A stretch of 64,000 nucleotides of DNA, taken from NCBI RefSeq assembly GCF_900220985.1, contig NZ_OCPC01000001.1, positions 970,836 to 1,034,835 on the forward strand. The letters are read 5' to 3'. The translations under genes were made by a program, and so were the position numbers. Within the stretch, counting starts at the first letter, position 1. Each line of letters begins with the position of its first letter. Positions 24,142-34,264 of this stretch are shown piece after piece. Source of the DNA: Parahoeflea halophila (GTDB taxonomy: Bacteria; Pseudomonadota; Alphaproteobacteria; Rhizobiales; Rhizobiaceae). A model generated the notes under the pieces. It worked only from the letters and a program-made list of their open reading frames with translations, did no database searches and had not been told where the DNA came from.

Positions 24142-24222
24142 GTCTGGTCTCCATCAGTTGCGATGAACGAACTATGGATCAGGCTCCGACTAAACGGAAT
24201 TGCGCATTAACTTGGGTGTGCT

Positions 24223-24236
24223 ATACAATAATGTAT
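24223..24236. promoter_or_regulatory. Palindrome between reductase and LysR genes
   Basis: Inverted repeat ATACA-N4-TGTAT in an AT-rich stretch, overlapping the first candidate LysR start codon. Placement in the divergent region suggests an autoregulatory operator. Confidence 0.35.
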
Positions 24237-25146
24237 GGCTATGAGTTCACTTGACTGGGATCACTACCGCACCTTCCTGGCAATCCTCGATGAAGGCTCC
24301 CAATCGGCTGCAGCACGCGCTTTGGGCGTGACCCAGCCAACCGTAAGCCGGCATTTGGATGCACTCGAAATGGCCGCGGGCAAGCCGCTCTTCCTGCGCT
24401 CCCATCAAGGACTGCTGCCGACCGAGACAGCGCTGAGCATGCGCAGTTACGCGGAGACCATGGCGGCAAGTGCCGCGGCCCTGTCCCGCGTCGCCTCTGG
24501 TGGCGGAACCAGCCCGGAAGGAACGGTTCGCATCAGCGCCAGCGAAATCATCGGCACCGAGGTGCTGCCACCGATCCTGGCTGCGCTTCAGGAGCGTTAC
24601 CCGCGCCTTGCAATCGAGTTGTCGCTCTCCGATGCTATCGAGGACCTGCTCAAACAGCAGGCCGACATTGCAGTCAGGATGGTGGAACCGACGCAGGGCG
24701 CCCTGGTCAGCCGCAAGATCGGAGGGCTCGCAATCGGAATATTCGCCCATCGCGGCTATCTCGATCGGCATGGCTGGCCGCAGGATTTCGCGGAGTTGTC
24801 GGAGCACCGGTTGATCGGTTTCGATCGCCAACTGACCTATGTCCGGGACGCAATCAGGAAATTCCCGGAAATAGCACACTTGAGCTTCGATTTCCGCTCT
24901 GACAGCAATGCCGCACAGCTGGCGATGATCCGGGCGCAAGGCGGAATAGGCATGTGCCAGGTCGGGCTCGCCTGCAAAGATCCCGATCTGGTCCAGTTGT
25001 TTCCCGGCAAGCTCGATCTGCAGCTGATGACCTTTCTGGTCATGCACGAGAACCTGAAAACGGACCCGCGCTGCCGGGTTGCCTTTGATGCGCTTGCCGA
25101 CGGATTGCTGGCCTACCGCGCACGGGTGCCCGGTCGCGCTGGCTGA
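24235..25146 (+). CDS. LysR-family transcription regulator
   Basis: 303 residues. N-terminal winged helix: DWDHYRTFLAILDEGSQSAA, RALGVTQPTVSRHLDALE; effector-binding domain from about 95 (GTVRISASEIIGTEVLPPIL). The pattern belongs to the large LTTR group without a specific known effector. Neither ATG 24235 nor ATG 24241 has a good ribosome site, so the exact start is open and the mRNA may be nearly leaderless. Divergent from the epimerase-like gene, the typical LysR-target arrangement. Confidence 0.88.
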   Translation: MAMSSLDWDHYRTFLAILDEGSQSAAARALGVTQPTVSRHLDALEMAAGKPLFLRSHQGLLPTETALSMRSYAETMAASAAALSRVASGGGTSPEGTVRISASEIIGTEVLPPILAALQERYPRLAIELSLSDAIEDLLKQQADIAVRMVEPTQGALVSRKIGGLAIGIFAHRGYLDRHGWPQDFAELSEHRLIGFDRQLTYVRDAIRKFPEIAHLSFDFRSDSNAAQLAMIRAQGGIGMCQVGLACKDPDLVQLFPGKLDLQLMTFLVMHENLKTDPRCRVAFDALADGLLAYRARVPGRAG

Positions 25147-25326
25147 ACTGCTGACGCGTTTCGCTTCTCAAATTTGCCCCGTCGGAGCGGCGTCACGACG
25201 GCTGTTTTCGGGGCAAGTGATCCGATTTGTTCCGCAGCCCGTACATCTTTGTGAATGCAGGGTGGTATGGAACTTCCGCGTCGCTGAGCGGTTGTCTTGC
25301 GTCGTTCCAAGTTCACGAGGTCCGAA

Positions 25327-26271
25327 ATGCGCACCACCTTGATCCTCAATCAGGAGGGCGGCACTATTCGCGGAATGGATGCACAGCACTTTGCTGACAT
25401 GGCCTGCTCAAAACTGTCTCAGCGGGGACAGCAGTGCGATGTTCGGCTGGTCTCTGGCAAGGATCTGGTCAAGACCCTCGACGAGGTGGCGGAGGACCGG
25501 GACACGGCAACCATCGTGGCCGGCGGCGGGGACGGCACGATCTCGGCGGCAGCGGCAGCCTGCTTCAGAACCGGAAAGACCCTCGGCGTGCTGCCAATGG
25601 GCACCATGAACATGTTCGCACGCAGCCTCACACTGCCCCTCGATCCGGCCGAAGCGTTAGATGCGCTGGTGCAGGCCGACGAAAGGCCACTCGATATCGC
25701 CACAGCGAACGGCCGGCCTTATGTGCACCAGTACTCGGTCGGGCTTCATGCCCGCCTGGTGCACCAACGGTCTCGACTCGACACCTCGACCCGGTTTCGC
25801 AAGATCACCTCCACCATCAAGTCTCTTGGCCGGGTGATTCTAAATCCGCCGCGCTTCGGCGTCGAGGTTGACACCGGCACAGGCCGCAACCGGCAGATCG
25901 TGTCCGCCGTTTCTGTCTCCAACAACCTTTTCGGCGACACCCCGCTGGCCTATGCGGCGCAGTTGGATGAAGGCGTTCTGGGCGTCTACCGCTCCCGTGC
26001 ACTGGAACCCGGGACGGTGTTCCGGTTGACCCTGCACGCCGCCATCGGCCGATTGCGGGAAGACCCGGACATGAGCGTCGAACCCGCCCTCCGGGTCAAG
26101 CTGATGTTCCCCAACGCCCGCAAGAGTACGAAAGCCGCCATAGACGGCGAGATCGTTCCGCTGGAGCAGGAGGTTGAATGTGTCTGCCATCCCGGCGCAC
26201 TCCGCACGCTCGTTCCCAAATCCTACTCCGTCAGTGCCGCAGCCCGCGCTCCGGATCTCAAAACGGCATAG
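25327..26271 (+). CDS. Diacylglycerol/lipid kinase catalytic-domain protein
   Basis: 314 residues. The N-terminal nucleotide-binding part has the DAGK catalytic motif TIVAGGGDGTISAAAAAC near 58-75 and the following LGVLPMGTMNMFARSLTLP (the PxGTxN-type block) near 88-106. The C-terminal beta-sandwich includes FGVEVD and AIDGEIVPLE. Bacterial family members phosphorylate diacylglycerol, sphingosine-like lipids or are of unknown substrate. ATG 25327 follows GAGG by seven bases. Probably cytoplasmic, membrane-associated; no lipid gene neighbours to narrow the substrate. Confidence 0.88.
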   Translation: MRTTLILNQEGGTIRGMDAQHFADMACSKLSQRGQQCDVRLVSGKDLVKTLDEVAEDRDTATIVAGGGDGTISAAAAACFRTGKTLGVLPMGTMNMFARSLTLPLDPAEALDALVQADERPLDIATANGRPYVHQYSVGLHARLVHQRSRLDTSTRFRKITSTIKSLGRVILNPPRFGVEVDTGTGRNRQIVSAVSVSNNLFGDTPLAYAAQLDEGVLGVYRSRALEPGTVFRLTLHAAIGRLREDPDMSVEPALRVKLMFPNARKSTKAAIDGEIVPLEQEVECVCHPGALRTLVPKSYSVSAAARAPDLKTA

Positions 26272-26305
26272 GCCCCGTGCCCGCCCAAAACCGAAAGGCA
26301 AACTC

Positions 26306-26377
26306 ATGACCTGTCTCATCCGCCGCGCCCGGCCCGCCAACACGGCCATCACGACCGTTTCGGTGGTAGCACGATGA
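26306..26377 (+). CDS. Possible 23-residue leader peptide before DUF2177
   Basis: An ATG with AAAGG upstream opens 23 codons (MTCLIRRARPANTAITTVSV plus VAR) whose stop overlaps the DUF2177 start as ATGA. The geometry suggests translational coupling, but the sequence is not recognisable and may be chance. Confidence 0.25.
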   Translation: MTCLIRRARPANTAITTVSVVAR

Positions 26378-26778
26378 TCCCGGCGGGCTTTCTCAAGGCA
26401 TGGGCAGGAACCGCATTGTTTCTTCTTGCCGTCGATGCCCTCTGGCTCGGTGTCGTCGCGAAGGGCTTTTACGCACGGCAGCTTGGCGACCTGATGCTTG
26501 ATCAGCCGCGCCTGGGGATCGCGGCAATTTTCTACGTCATGTATTCCGGCGTTGCGGTGTTGCTGGCGTCCACCCCGGCGTTTCGCTCGGGATCGCTGCA
26601 GGATGCGCTGATGCTGGGTGCCATCCTCGGGTTTGCCGCCTACGGCACCTATGACATCACCAACATGGCCACGCTGAAAAACTGGCCCATCACCATGAGC
26701 ATCGTCGACATGGCCTGGGGCACGCTGCTCACGGCCGCCGCCTCGGCAGTCGGTTTCTGGCTTTTGCGCTGGGTCTGA
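26374..26778 (+). CDS. DUF2177 family membrane protein
   Basis: 134 residues with four hydrophobic helices. The family pattern is clear: FLLAVDALWLGVVAKGFYAR near 16-36, then FYVMYSGVAVL, and the late block GFAAYGTYDITNMATLKNWP near 89-108. Function unknown; probably inner membrane. It follows the lipid kinase gene by about 100 bases and converges on aatA, separated by a strong hairpin. Confidence 0.88.
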   Translation: MIPAGFLKAWAGTALFLLAVDALWLGVVAKGFYARQLGDLMLDQPRLGIAAIFYVMYSGVAVLLASTPAFRSGSLQDALMLGAILGFAAYGTYDITNMATLKNWPITMSIVDMAWGTLLTAAASAVGFWLLRWV

Positions 26779-26786
26779 AACGGAAA

Positions 26787-26809
26787 CGGCCGCCCTGAAG
26801 GGGCGGCCG
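26787..26809 (-). terminator. Terminator between DUF2177 and aatA
   Basis: Perfect 9-bp stem CGGCCGCCC/GGGCGGCCG. On the minus strand it is followed by TTTCCGTTTC, so it mainly ends aatA transcripts; the plus side has no T run. Confidence 0.65.
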
Positions 26810-26855
26810 CGATAACCGGCAGGGGCAGATGCCCTGAGAACAGCTGGGAAGCGGA

Positions 26856-28175
<1,320 letters not shown>

Positions 28176-28213
28176 TTAACCTTGGAGAAAGATTTGATTG
28201 TTAGGGTCCGACA

Positions 28214-29188
28214 GTGAAGCTAACGGAAACCGGAGTCCAGGACATGATGGCCGGGCAACGCGAACCGCATTTCTTACAGGACGACCGGGGCTTTTTCACG
28301 ACCTCCTACGGACCCTTTGTCCTGCGTTCGGCATTCCAGCCGATTTTCAGTCAAAATGACGAGGGTCACCTGACCATCGAGGCCTTCGAGGCACTGATCC
28401 GCGCGCAGCAGGATGGCAAGCCGGTCTCCCCTCCCCGCTTCTTCTCCATGGTCGAAAAAGCCGATGCCCTGATGGTCGACACGCTGTGCCGCGAACTGCA
28501 CATACGCAACATGGGCAACCTTGGCCGCCTCAAGGCAAGACTGTTCGTCAACTTCAATCCCAGCCTGTTTGACGACATTTCGAGCATTGACGCCGAAATC
28601 GACCGCATGGTCGATGTCACCGTCCGTGCCGGCCTGCGCCCAGGCAGGGTCGTCTGTGAAATCACCGAACAGGGCAGCGGCGACGAAAAGGTCCTCAACG
28701 GGCTCGTCAACGGCCTGCGGTCACGTCTGTTCAAGATCGCGGTCGATGACTTCGGCGCGGACGATTCCGATTCCAAGCGCGTCGACGAACTCAGGCCAGA
28801 CGTGCTCAAGTTCGATGCCGCATGGGTGCGTCGCTTCACCGAAACCACTGCCGGCATGGGGCTGCTCAAGATGATGGTGGCACAGTTCATCGAACGCGGC
28901 ATCACCGTTCTGTTCGAAGGACTCGAGGAAGAACACCAGATCGAGTTCTGCCAGACGGTCGGGGTGCAGCTGATGCAGGGCTATGCGCTAGCGCGCCCGG
29001 AGATCGTGCCCAGAACCTTCGATGACCGCTTCCCGGAGCCTGTACTCTCACAGGCCGGAGACAGCCAGCGTCCCGCACAGGCCCGCGTGCTGCAGCGTGA
29101 GCCTGCCGTCGCGGCTCCGGCAAGCGATCTCCCCATTCGCGCCGCGCCGCCGCGCCGCGCTGCGACCTTTGGCAAAAGAGTTCGTTAA
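28214..29188 (+). CDS. EAL-domain cyclic-di-GMP phosphodiesterase
   Basis: 324 residues, mostly one EAL domain with no GGDEF or membrane segment. Key catalytic features look intact: EALIR (EALxR) near 57, NFNPS, EITEQ near 151, the metal pair in DDFGADD near 176, LKFD (Lys) near 199, EGLEEE near 235 and QLMQGY near 252. It therefore probably hydrolyses cyclic di-GMP, favouring motility over attachment. The tail after 270 is Pro/Ala/Arg-rich and disordered. GTG 28214 with AGGG upstream is used; ATG 28244 is an alternative. A small membrane protein gene follows. Confidence 0.87.
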   Translation: MKLTETGVQDMMAGQREPHFLQDDRGFFTTSYGPFVLRSAFQPIFSQNDEGHLTIEAFEALIRAQQDGKPVSPPRFFSMVEKADALMVDTLCRELHIRNMGNLGRLKARLFVNFNPSLFDDISSIDAEIDRMVDVTVRAGLRPGRVVCEITEQGSGDEKVLNGLVNGLRSRLFKIAVDDFGADDSDSKRVDELRPDVLKFDAAWVRRFTETTAGMGLLKMMVAQFIERGITVLFEGLEEEHQIEFCQTVGVQLMQGYALARPEIVPRTFDDRFPEPVLSQAGDSQRPAQARVLQREPAVAAPASDLPIRAAPPRRAATFGKRVR

Positions 29189-29295
29189 CCGGAAACACAA
29201 TCTTGACACGACATTGGTCTGTCACGGTCACAATCCGGTCCGATTGACGACCATTTCCCCCCGTTAGATGCGTCCCAATCGCAAAGAAACGGGGA

Positions 29296-29526
29296 ATGAA
29301 AATGATACCTGATGACGACTATCTGCTCGACAGGCCCTCACGCAAGGAACCCGTCACGGCGGTGAGGATTGCACTGATCGCGTTGATGGGATGCCTGTTG
29401 CTGATGGTTGCCCTGATGCTTCAGGCCCGCGCCGAACCCGAAGCGATGCTGCAGCGCCAGATCGAAAAATCCCACGACCCGATCGACAAACCCACCAGCC
29501 ATCCGATGGGGTTCAGCCGACAGTAG
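29296..29526 (+). CDS. Small single-helix membrane protein
   Basis: 76 residues, one strong transmembrane helix (AVRIALIALMGCLLLMVALM, about 23-42) with an acidic N-terminus (MKMIPDDDYLLDR) and a polar C-terminus. A GGGGAATGAA context precedes the ATG. Family not recognised; small proteins of this layout are common in rhizobia. Its last 14 bases overlap the converging PH-domain-like gene. Confidence 0.6.
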   Translation: MKMIPDDDYLLDRPSRKEPVTAVRIALIALMGCLLLMVALMLQARAEPEAMLQRQIEKSHDPIDKPTSHPMGFSRQ

Positions 29527-30037
29527 CGTTCACACGTTTGCCGTGGACCCCGTCCCGGTAGGCGTCGAGCTTGGCAACCGCCGTGTCAGGGGAGGACAGG
29601 CCCGACACGATTACCGGCAACCCGCTTTCGCGTTCGATGACCAGCGACCCCGCGCCGGTGATCCAGCCAGAAAGCCCCCGCCGAACCGTCGCACGACTGA
29701 CCGAGGCATAGGGGATTGTCACCGGATCCCGGGCGGGAAATCCCGGATGCACCTCCAGATAGGATGCGTGCAGTGCCAGCCGGGTTGTCGACAGCCGCAG
29801 GCCGGCATGGGCAAGCAGCAAGGGAACCCCGATGACCAGCACGATCATGCAGACCCGAGCCAGAGGCCCGTTTCCCCTGTCGGCCAGGACGAGCGCCAAC
29901 AGCAGGGCACCGTAGCCCGCCGCCACCACCAGCGCGGGAAGAAAAAGCGCAGCGGCGCTGGCCCGCCAGGCAAACTGGTCCGAAGCCCCGGCGGCCTCGG
30001 TAAGGCCATTGTGAGTATGCGAATCAGCACTATCCAT
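29513..30037 (-). CDS. PH-domain-like (bacterial PH) membrane protein
   Basis: 174 residues: two adjacent membrane helices (about 24-50 and 60-80), then a compact domain reading RLALHASYLEVHPGFPARDP and TIPYASVSRATVRRG, ending with LVIERESGLPVIVSGLSSPD. This is the pattern of YdbS/bPH2-type pleckstrin-like domain proteins. The open frame runs upstream to 31063 antisense to the sugar dehydrogenase, but ATG 30037 is the sensible start; no clear ribosome site is seen, so a nearby GTG is possible. Confidence 0.68.
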   Translation of the reverse strand: MDSADSHTHNGLTEAAGASDQFAWRASAAALFLPALVVAAGYGALLLALVLADRGNGPLARVCMIVLVIGVPLLLAHAGLRLSTTRLALHASYLEVHPGFPARDPVTIPYASVSRATVRRGLSGWITGAGSLVIERESGLPVIVSGLSSPDTAVAKLDAYRDGVHGKRVNATVG

Positions 30038-30151
30038 GACAGCCAAGTTTAGACGGATTTCAGTCACCGTCACGTCTGGCCTCCTGCGCGGGACCTTTTC
30101 TGACGCTCGCGACGCACCATATGCCATTAAGGACCAGGAAATCGGGAGCAC

Positions 30152-31342
30152 ATGAGGCAGCACATGGCATACACTTATCCCCCCGCGATGCAGCCTATTG
30201 CGATGTATGACCGCATCAAGACCCTGCTTGGCGTCTCCACCGCCCTTCTGATTGGCGCGGCAACCGGTACCCAGGCTCAGCAAACCTTCCCGACTCAGGA
30301 GGTTGATATCAAGGTGGAAGTCCTCGCCTCCGGCCTCGACCACCCTTGGGGGGTGGAGCCGCTTCCCGACGGTTCGCTGCTTGTCACCGAGCGCAGCGGC
30401 GCACTGCGGCTCATCCGGGATGGCGAAACAACCAGTCCGATATCGGGACTGCCGGATATCGCGGTTGCTGGTCAGGGCGGCTTGCTGGACGTCGCTCTTG
30501 CCAATGATTTCGCCACCAGCCGCACGATCTTCATCAGCTACTCGACCCGCAGCGATGGCGGCCTGGGGACCGCCATAGCCAGGGCGCGCCTGTCGGAAGA
30601 CGGCACCGCGCTCAGCGATGTGCAGGAAATCTTTCGCATGAACCGGTTCACCAAAGCCGGCCAGCATTTCGGCTCCCGTCTCGCCGTTGCCCCGGACGGT
30701 TCGGTCTTCTTTACCATCGGCGACCGGGGCGAGAGCGAGCGGGCGCAGGACCTCGACGATCACGCCGGGGCCGTGCTCAGGATAAATGCCGATGGTACGG
30801 TTCCGGCTGGCAATCCTTATGCCGGCGGCGGCGGCGCTGCCGAACTCTGGTCGAAAGGCCACCGCAACCCGCAAGGCCTCGACATCGACTCCGAGACCGG
30901 CGTGCTCTATTCGGTCGAGCACGGCGCCCGCGGCGGTGACGAGGTCAATCGTCCTGAACCGGGCAGGAACTACGGCTGGCCCGAAATATCCTATGGCCGC
31001 CATTATTCCGGCGCTGAGATCGGCATCGGCACGGCCGCCGAAGGCTTCGAGCAGCCGGTTCACTACTGGGATCCATCGATCGCACCGGGAGGCATGGCTG
31101 TCTATCGCGGCGAGATGTTCCCCGAATGGAATGGCGATCTGCTGGTCGCGGCCCTCAAGTTCCAGTTGCTGGTGCGGCTTGACCTCGACCCGGAAACCGG
31201 CGAGGTGCTGACCGAAGAGCGGATGCTCAAGGGCGACTACGGACGCATTCGCGATGTCCAGGTGGCCGCCGACGGCTCCGTGCTGCTGGCAACCGACGAA
31301 GACAACGGTTCAATCCTGCGTCTGTCGCGCGCGTCCGAGTAA
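30152..31342 (+). CDS. PQQ-dependent sugar dehydrogenase-like protein
   Basis: 396 residues. An N-terminal signal sequence ends near GTQAQQT; the rest is a six-bladed beta-propeller of the soluble glucose/sorbosone dehydrogenase (GSDH) family. Blade motifs include SGLDHPWGVEPLPDGSLLVT near 67, GQGGLLDVALANDF, KAGQHFGSRLAVAPDGSVFF near 165 and ELWSKGHRNPQGLDID near 230. Members oxidise aldoses in the periplasm with PQQ; many, such as E. coli YliI, have weak or unclear substrates. The true start may be the downstream MYDRIKTLLG at 30203, which gives a shorter, cleaner signal peptide. Confidence 0.87.
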   Translation: MRQHMAYTYPPAMQPIAMYDRIKTLLGVSTALLIGAATGTQAQQTFPTQEVDIKVEVLASGLDHPWGVEPLPDGSLLVTERSGALRLIRDGETTSPISGLPDIAVAGQGGLLDVALANDFATSRTIFISYSTRSDGGLGTAIARARLSEDGTALSDVQEIFRMNRFTKAGQHFGSRLAVAPDGSVFFTIGDRGESERAQDLDDHAGAVLRINADGTVPAGNPYAGGGGAAELWSKGHRNPQGLDIDSETGVLYSVEHGARGGDEVNRPEPGRNYGWPEISYGRHYSGAEIGIGTAAEGFEQPVHYWDPSIAPGGMAVYRGEMFPEWNGDLLVAALKFQLLVRLDLDPETGEVLTEERMLKGDYGRIRDVQVAADGSVLLATDEDNGSILRLSRASE

Positions 31343-31438
31343 TGCGGTTGAGGACTCTGCCCGCGCCAGGACAAGCCCGGCGGAGGCTGACCGGTGAAGC
31401 CGCGCCGCACAGGGCCCCTCAACGAACCGGAAGAGATC

Positions 31439-31930
31439 ATGTTGAAAACCATTTTCCTGTGCGCCATGCTGCTGCTCGGCGTACTCATCGCCGCATTCAT
31501 TCTGTATGGCCGCGAACGCAGCTGGGAACTGCTGGCCGGTTCGCCCGACCGCGGCCAGCGGAATTTCACCAGCTCCCCGCGCAGCCCCACGGACAACGAC
31601 GCACTTGCCTGCAGTCCCGGCCTGTGCGCCGACCCCGATTTCGAGATCCCGCCCTTTGAAGATGCGCCGGCAATCGCGATCGAAAGGCTGTCACAACGGC
31701 TGATGATGACGGATTCACTTGCACGGCGCGTGGACGACCGCAAGGATGCAGCCAGGGCCCGCTTTGTTACTTACTCGCCGCTTATGCGGTTTCCCGATGT
31801 TATCCATCTCGAAGCCCGGCTCCTGCCCGACGGCCGCACCGGCATCATGGCCTATGCCCGGGCGCAACTGGGCAGCGGCGACATGGGCAAAAACCGGGAG
31901 CGCCTGCGAAAGCTGTTCAGGACACCTTGA
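31439..31930 (+). CDS. DUF1499-like membrane-anchored protein
   Basis: 163 residues. One N-terminal helix (LKTIFLCAMLLLGVLIAAFIL) anchors a domain that resembles DUF1499 (NFTSSPRSPTDNDALACSPG; RFVTYSPLMRFPDVIHLEAR). A GGAAGAG site precedes ATG 31439; the longer 31394 start lacks support. Function unknown. It follows the sugar dehydrogenase by about 100 bases, possibly on one transcript. Confidence 0.72.
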   Translation: MLKTIFLCAMLLLGVLIAAFILYGRERSWELLAGSPDRGQRNFTSSPRSPTDNDALACSPGLCADPDFEIPPFEDAPAIAIERLSQRLMMTDSLARRVDDRKDAARARFVTYSPLMRFPDVIHLEARLLPDGRTGIMAYARAQLGSGDMGKNRERLRKLFRTP

Positions 31931-31985
31931 GTTCCGTGTCGCGCGCTCGGCCGTCAGTCCAAAAGAACCGGCAAATCTGCGAGTG

Positions 31986-32015
31986 CTTGACCGGCAATCA
32001 CCGCAGAGGCACTAT
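31986..32015 (+). promoter_or_regulatory. Candidate promoter of the small lipoprotein gene
   Basis: CTTGAC (31986-31991), an 18-base spacer and CACTAT (32010-32015). The -35 is a perfect match to the rhizobial consensus; leader to ATG 32070 would be about 48 bases. Confidence 0.42.
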
Positions 32016-32069
32016 TCGATCTGGAACTGATACGAGCATGAACCGCAAACATGATGTGAGGGTTAGCCG

Positions 32070-32327
32070 ATGAAAGTCCTGAAACTGGCAGTGGTTATAG
32101 CTGCGATAAGCACCCTGTCTGCCTGCACGACCGCCGAGAAGACCGCAAGTGGTGCCGGCGTCGGTGCAGCCGTTGGAGCAATCGCCTTCAACAGTGCTGG
32201 TGGTGCCGTTGCCGGCGCGCTGATCGGTGGGTTCGGAACCTATCTGGTCGAAACCTCCGATGGACTGTGCCAATACCGAAACTCCCGTGGCAGGGTTTAC
32301 ACCACAAGGTGCCACTGGAAACGGTAA
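32070..32327 (+). CDS. Glycine-zipper small lipoprotein
   Basis: 85 residues. A signal peptide ends in the lipobox LSAC (lipidated Cys near 19). The middle is a glycine zipper, SGAGVGAAVGAIAF followed by GGAVAGALIGGFG, as in the 17-kDa surface antigen / SmpA-like lipoproteins of alphaproteobacteria. The C-terminus contains two Cys residues that could form a disulfide. Expected in the outer membrane; the role is unknown. Confidence 0.78.
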   Translation: MKVLKLAVVIAAISTLSACTTAEKTASGAGVGAAVGAIAFNSAGGAVAGALIGGFGTYLVETSDGLCQYRNSRGRVYTTRCHWKR

Positions 32328-32413
32328 ACCGCGATTGCTTCCTGGCCAGGCCAGGACCTGTGCCGGGCACCCGCGAAAGCGGGGCCCAGGCTATCCTCAC
32401 GATTGGAACAGGC

Positions 32414-32443
32414 GGGCAGTTGGACCATCGCTGCCAACTGCCC
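32414..32443. repeat. Perfect inverted repeat upstream of the DMT gene
   Basis: GGGCAGTTGG, ten bases, then CCAACTGCCC. The perfect 10-bp arms would make a stable hairpin, but no T run follows, so a simple terminator is unlikely. It lies about 140 bases before the EamA gene. Confidence 0.55.
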
Positions 32444-32580
32444 CATTGTGATGCAACACTCTCCCGGTTTCCAAAACAGACTGCGCTTCTCCCTTGATTT
32501 AAGCCTTTTCGTGCTTCAGAAGGCATTTCTGAACGCAGGAGGCAGGAGGCGTCCGCGATACTCATTGTCCGGACCCCGAA

Positions 32581-33465
32581 ATGCCGCGTTATTTTGCCAA
32601 CCTGTTGCTTCTTCTTGCCGGCGCCACATGGGGTGCGGGCTTCGTGGCGCAGTCGACTGCGATGGACAATATCGGTCCGTTCCTGTTCATCGGCCTGCGC
32701 TTTCTGGTCGCCGCAATCCTGCTGGCACCCTTCGCCTGGCTGGAATCGCGAAAGGCCGCCGCGCCGGTGTCGACCGCCCATTTGCGCGGCTTCGCACTGA
32801 CCGGGCTGGTGCTGTTCCTCGGCATGGGACTGCAGCAGGTCGGCCTGCTCTTCACCACGGTCACCAATTCAGGCTTTCTGACCGGGCTGTACGTTGTCTT
32901 TGTCCCTTTCATCACGCTGCTGGTACTGGGGCAGCGGCCGCACCCGGTGATATGGCCCGCGGTGCTTATGACCTTCATCGGCATCTGGATGCTTGCCGGC
33001 GGTAGCCTGGTCAGTCTCAACAATGGCGACTTCCTTACCATCGCCTGCGCTGTGATGTGGGCGCTTCAGGTCATTCTGGTCGGGCGCTATGTGGGGCCGA
33101 GCGGTCGCCCGCTGACGCTTTCCTTCGTGCAGTTTGCGCTGACGTCCCTACTTGGCCTGTGCGCCGGCACCGTGGTCGAAACCGTCGACCTGGCCGCGAT
33201 CCTGGCGACGCTGCCGGAAATTCTCTTCGCCGGGCTGTTCGCCACCGGGCTGGCCTTCACCTTGCAGGTCATCGGTCAGCGATACACGACCGCGCCGCAA
33301 GCCGCGATCTTCCTGTCGACGGAATCGCTGTTCGCGGCCCTTTTCGGCGCGGTCATCCTCGGAGAACAGATCCCGGCGCTGGGCTATGCCGGCGGAATGC
33401 TGATCTTCATCGCTATTCTGCTGGCCGAAATCGGCCCGATTCTCAGACCCAGACCCGCATCCTGA
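32581..33465 (+). CDS. EamA/DMT-family transporter
   Basis: 294 residues with ten hydrophobic helices in two tandem EamA repeats, the drug/metabolite transporter layout. The first repeat begins LLLLLAGATWGAGFVAQSTA; the second begins NNGDFLTIACAVMWALQVIL. Members export amino acids, nucleosides or toxic metabolites across the inner membrane; the substrate cannot be read from this sequence. ATG 32581 gives the usual family N-terminus. Confidence 0.88.
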   Translation: MPRYFANLLLLLAGATWGAGFVAQSTAMDNIGPFLFIGLRFLVAAILLAPFAWLESRKAAAPVSTAHLRGFALTGLVLFLGMGLQQVGLLFTTVTNSGFLTGLYVVFVPFITLLVLGQRPHPVIWPAVLMTFIGIWMLAGGSLVSLNNGDFLTIACAVMWALQVILVGRYVGPSGRPLTLSFVQFALTSLLGLCAGTVVETVDLAAILATLPEILFAGLFATGLAFTLQVIGQRYTTAPQAAIFLSTESLFAALFGAVILGEQIPALGYAGGMLIFIAILLAEIGPILRPRPAS

Positions 33466-33766
33466 CCTGTTCTCGAGGCTGTTGTGCGCGGTTCGTGATC
33501 GATCCCGCTCGAGCCTGGCCGCAAGCCAGCCATAATCCGGGCGGAACCGGGGCAATCAGAACGCCCTTGTGGGCAGGCTGTTTACCGCTCGAGCAATCGC
33601 AAAAGCGGCTCTGGCCCGATGCTGCTGCGCCACAATATGGCAGGATTATGTTATTGATATTATTCATTTTATTTACGACACGTGATTTGCCAAACGCCTC
33701 TCGCATCGCCAGATGTGGTTCTGCAGGCACCACTACCGGTGCCGCACAACCAGAGAGACAAAGACC
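33466..33766. other. Intergenic region with an AT-rich block
   Basis: About 300 bases. Most is GC-rich, but 33633-33690 is strikingly AT-rich (TTATTGATATTATTCATTTT region), ahead of the first DUF1344 gene. It may be a promoter/UP-like region; no clean -35/-10 pair was chosen. Confidence 0.4.
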
Positions 33767-34009
33767 ATGAAGAAGATCTTTATTACCACTGTTTCATTGC
33801 TCGGCTTCGCCGGTGCAGCATATGCAGCCGAAGTGGAAGGCGTGGTCACGAATTACGATCCCGCCACCAAGATGATCGTTCTGGAAAGCGGCGCGGCATT
33901 TACCCTTGCCGAAGGCATCCAGCTCGACACCCTGCAGCCGGGTGGCAAGGTCGTCATCACCTATGACGACGGCACCACCGACGCCACCGCAGTCGCCGTG
34001 GTGGAGTGA
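33767..34009 (+). CDS. DUF1344-like periplasmic protein, copy 1
   Basis: 80 residues: a signal peptide (MKKIFITTVSLLGFAGAAYA) and a small beta domain (EVEGVVTNYDPATKMIVLES; GGKVVITYDDGTTDATAVAV) of the DUF1344 type seen in rhizobia. Function unknown. A weak but plausible purine stretch lies before ATG 33767; the longer upstream frame is discarded because the signal peptide would become internal. An 8-bp hairpin (34018-34025 with 34047-34054) follows. Confidence 0.82.
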   Translation: MKKIFITTVSLLGFAGAAYAAEVEGVVTNYDPATKMIVLESGAAFTLAEGIQLDTLQPGGKVVITYDDGTTDATAVAVVE

Positions 34010-34264
34010 CGCCGGTGGCCCGGCCAGGACAAAACCGCACTGCCCGGGCCGGGCATCGAGAGGCTGAAAAGAGGGCAAAAAGCCATACCGATCTGATCGG
34101 ATCGTGGCAAAATTAAGCCGGTTTCAGCCTTGAAAAATTTGTTTTTTTGCCGCTTGCGCGGCCCCACAAACCGGCGCATATCAGCGCCGCCCCGCTGCAA
34201 CCGATCACAGTCTGGCACCTCTGCCAGCCGGTTGCGGATCGGCTAACAACCTATGGAAAACAAG

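Noticed and set aside
29513-31063. 516-codon minus-strand frame
   Set aside because: The upstream two thirds lie antisense to the sugar dehydrogenase; only the 174-residue PH-like part is accepted.
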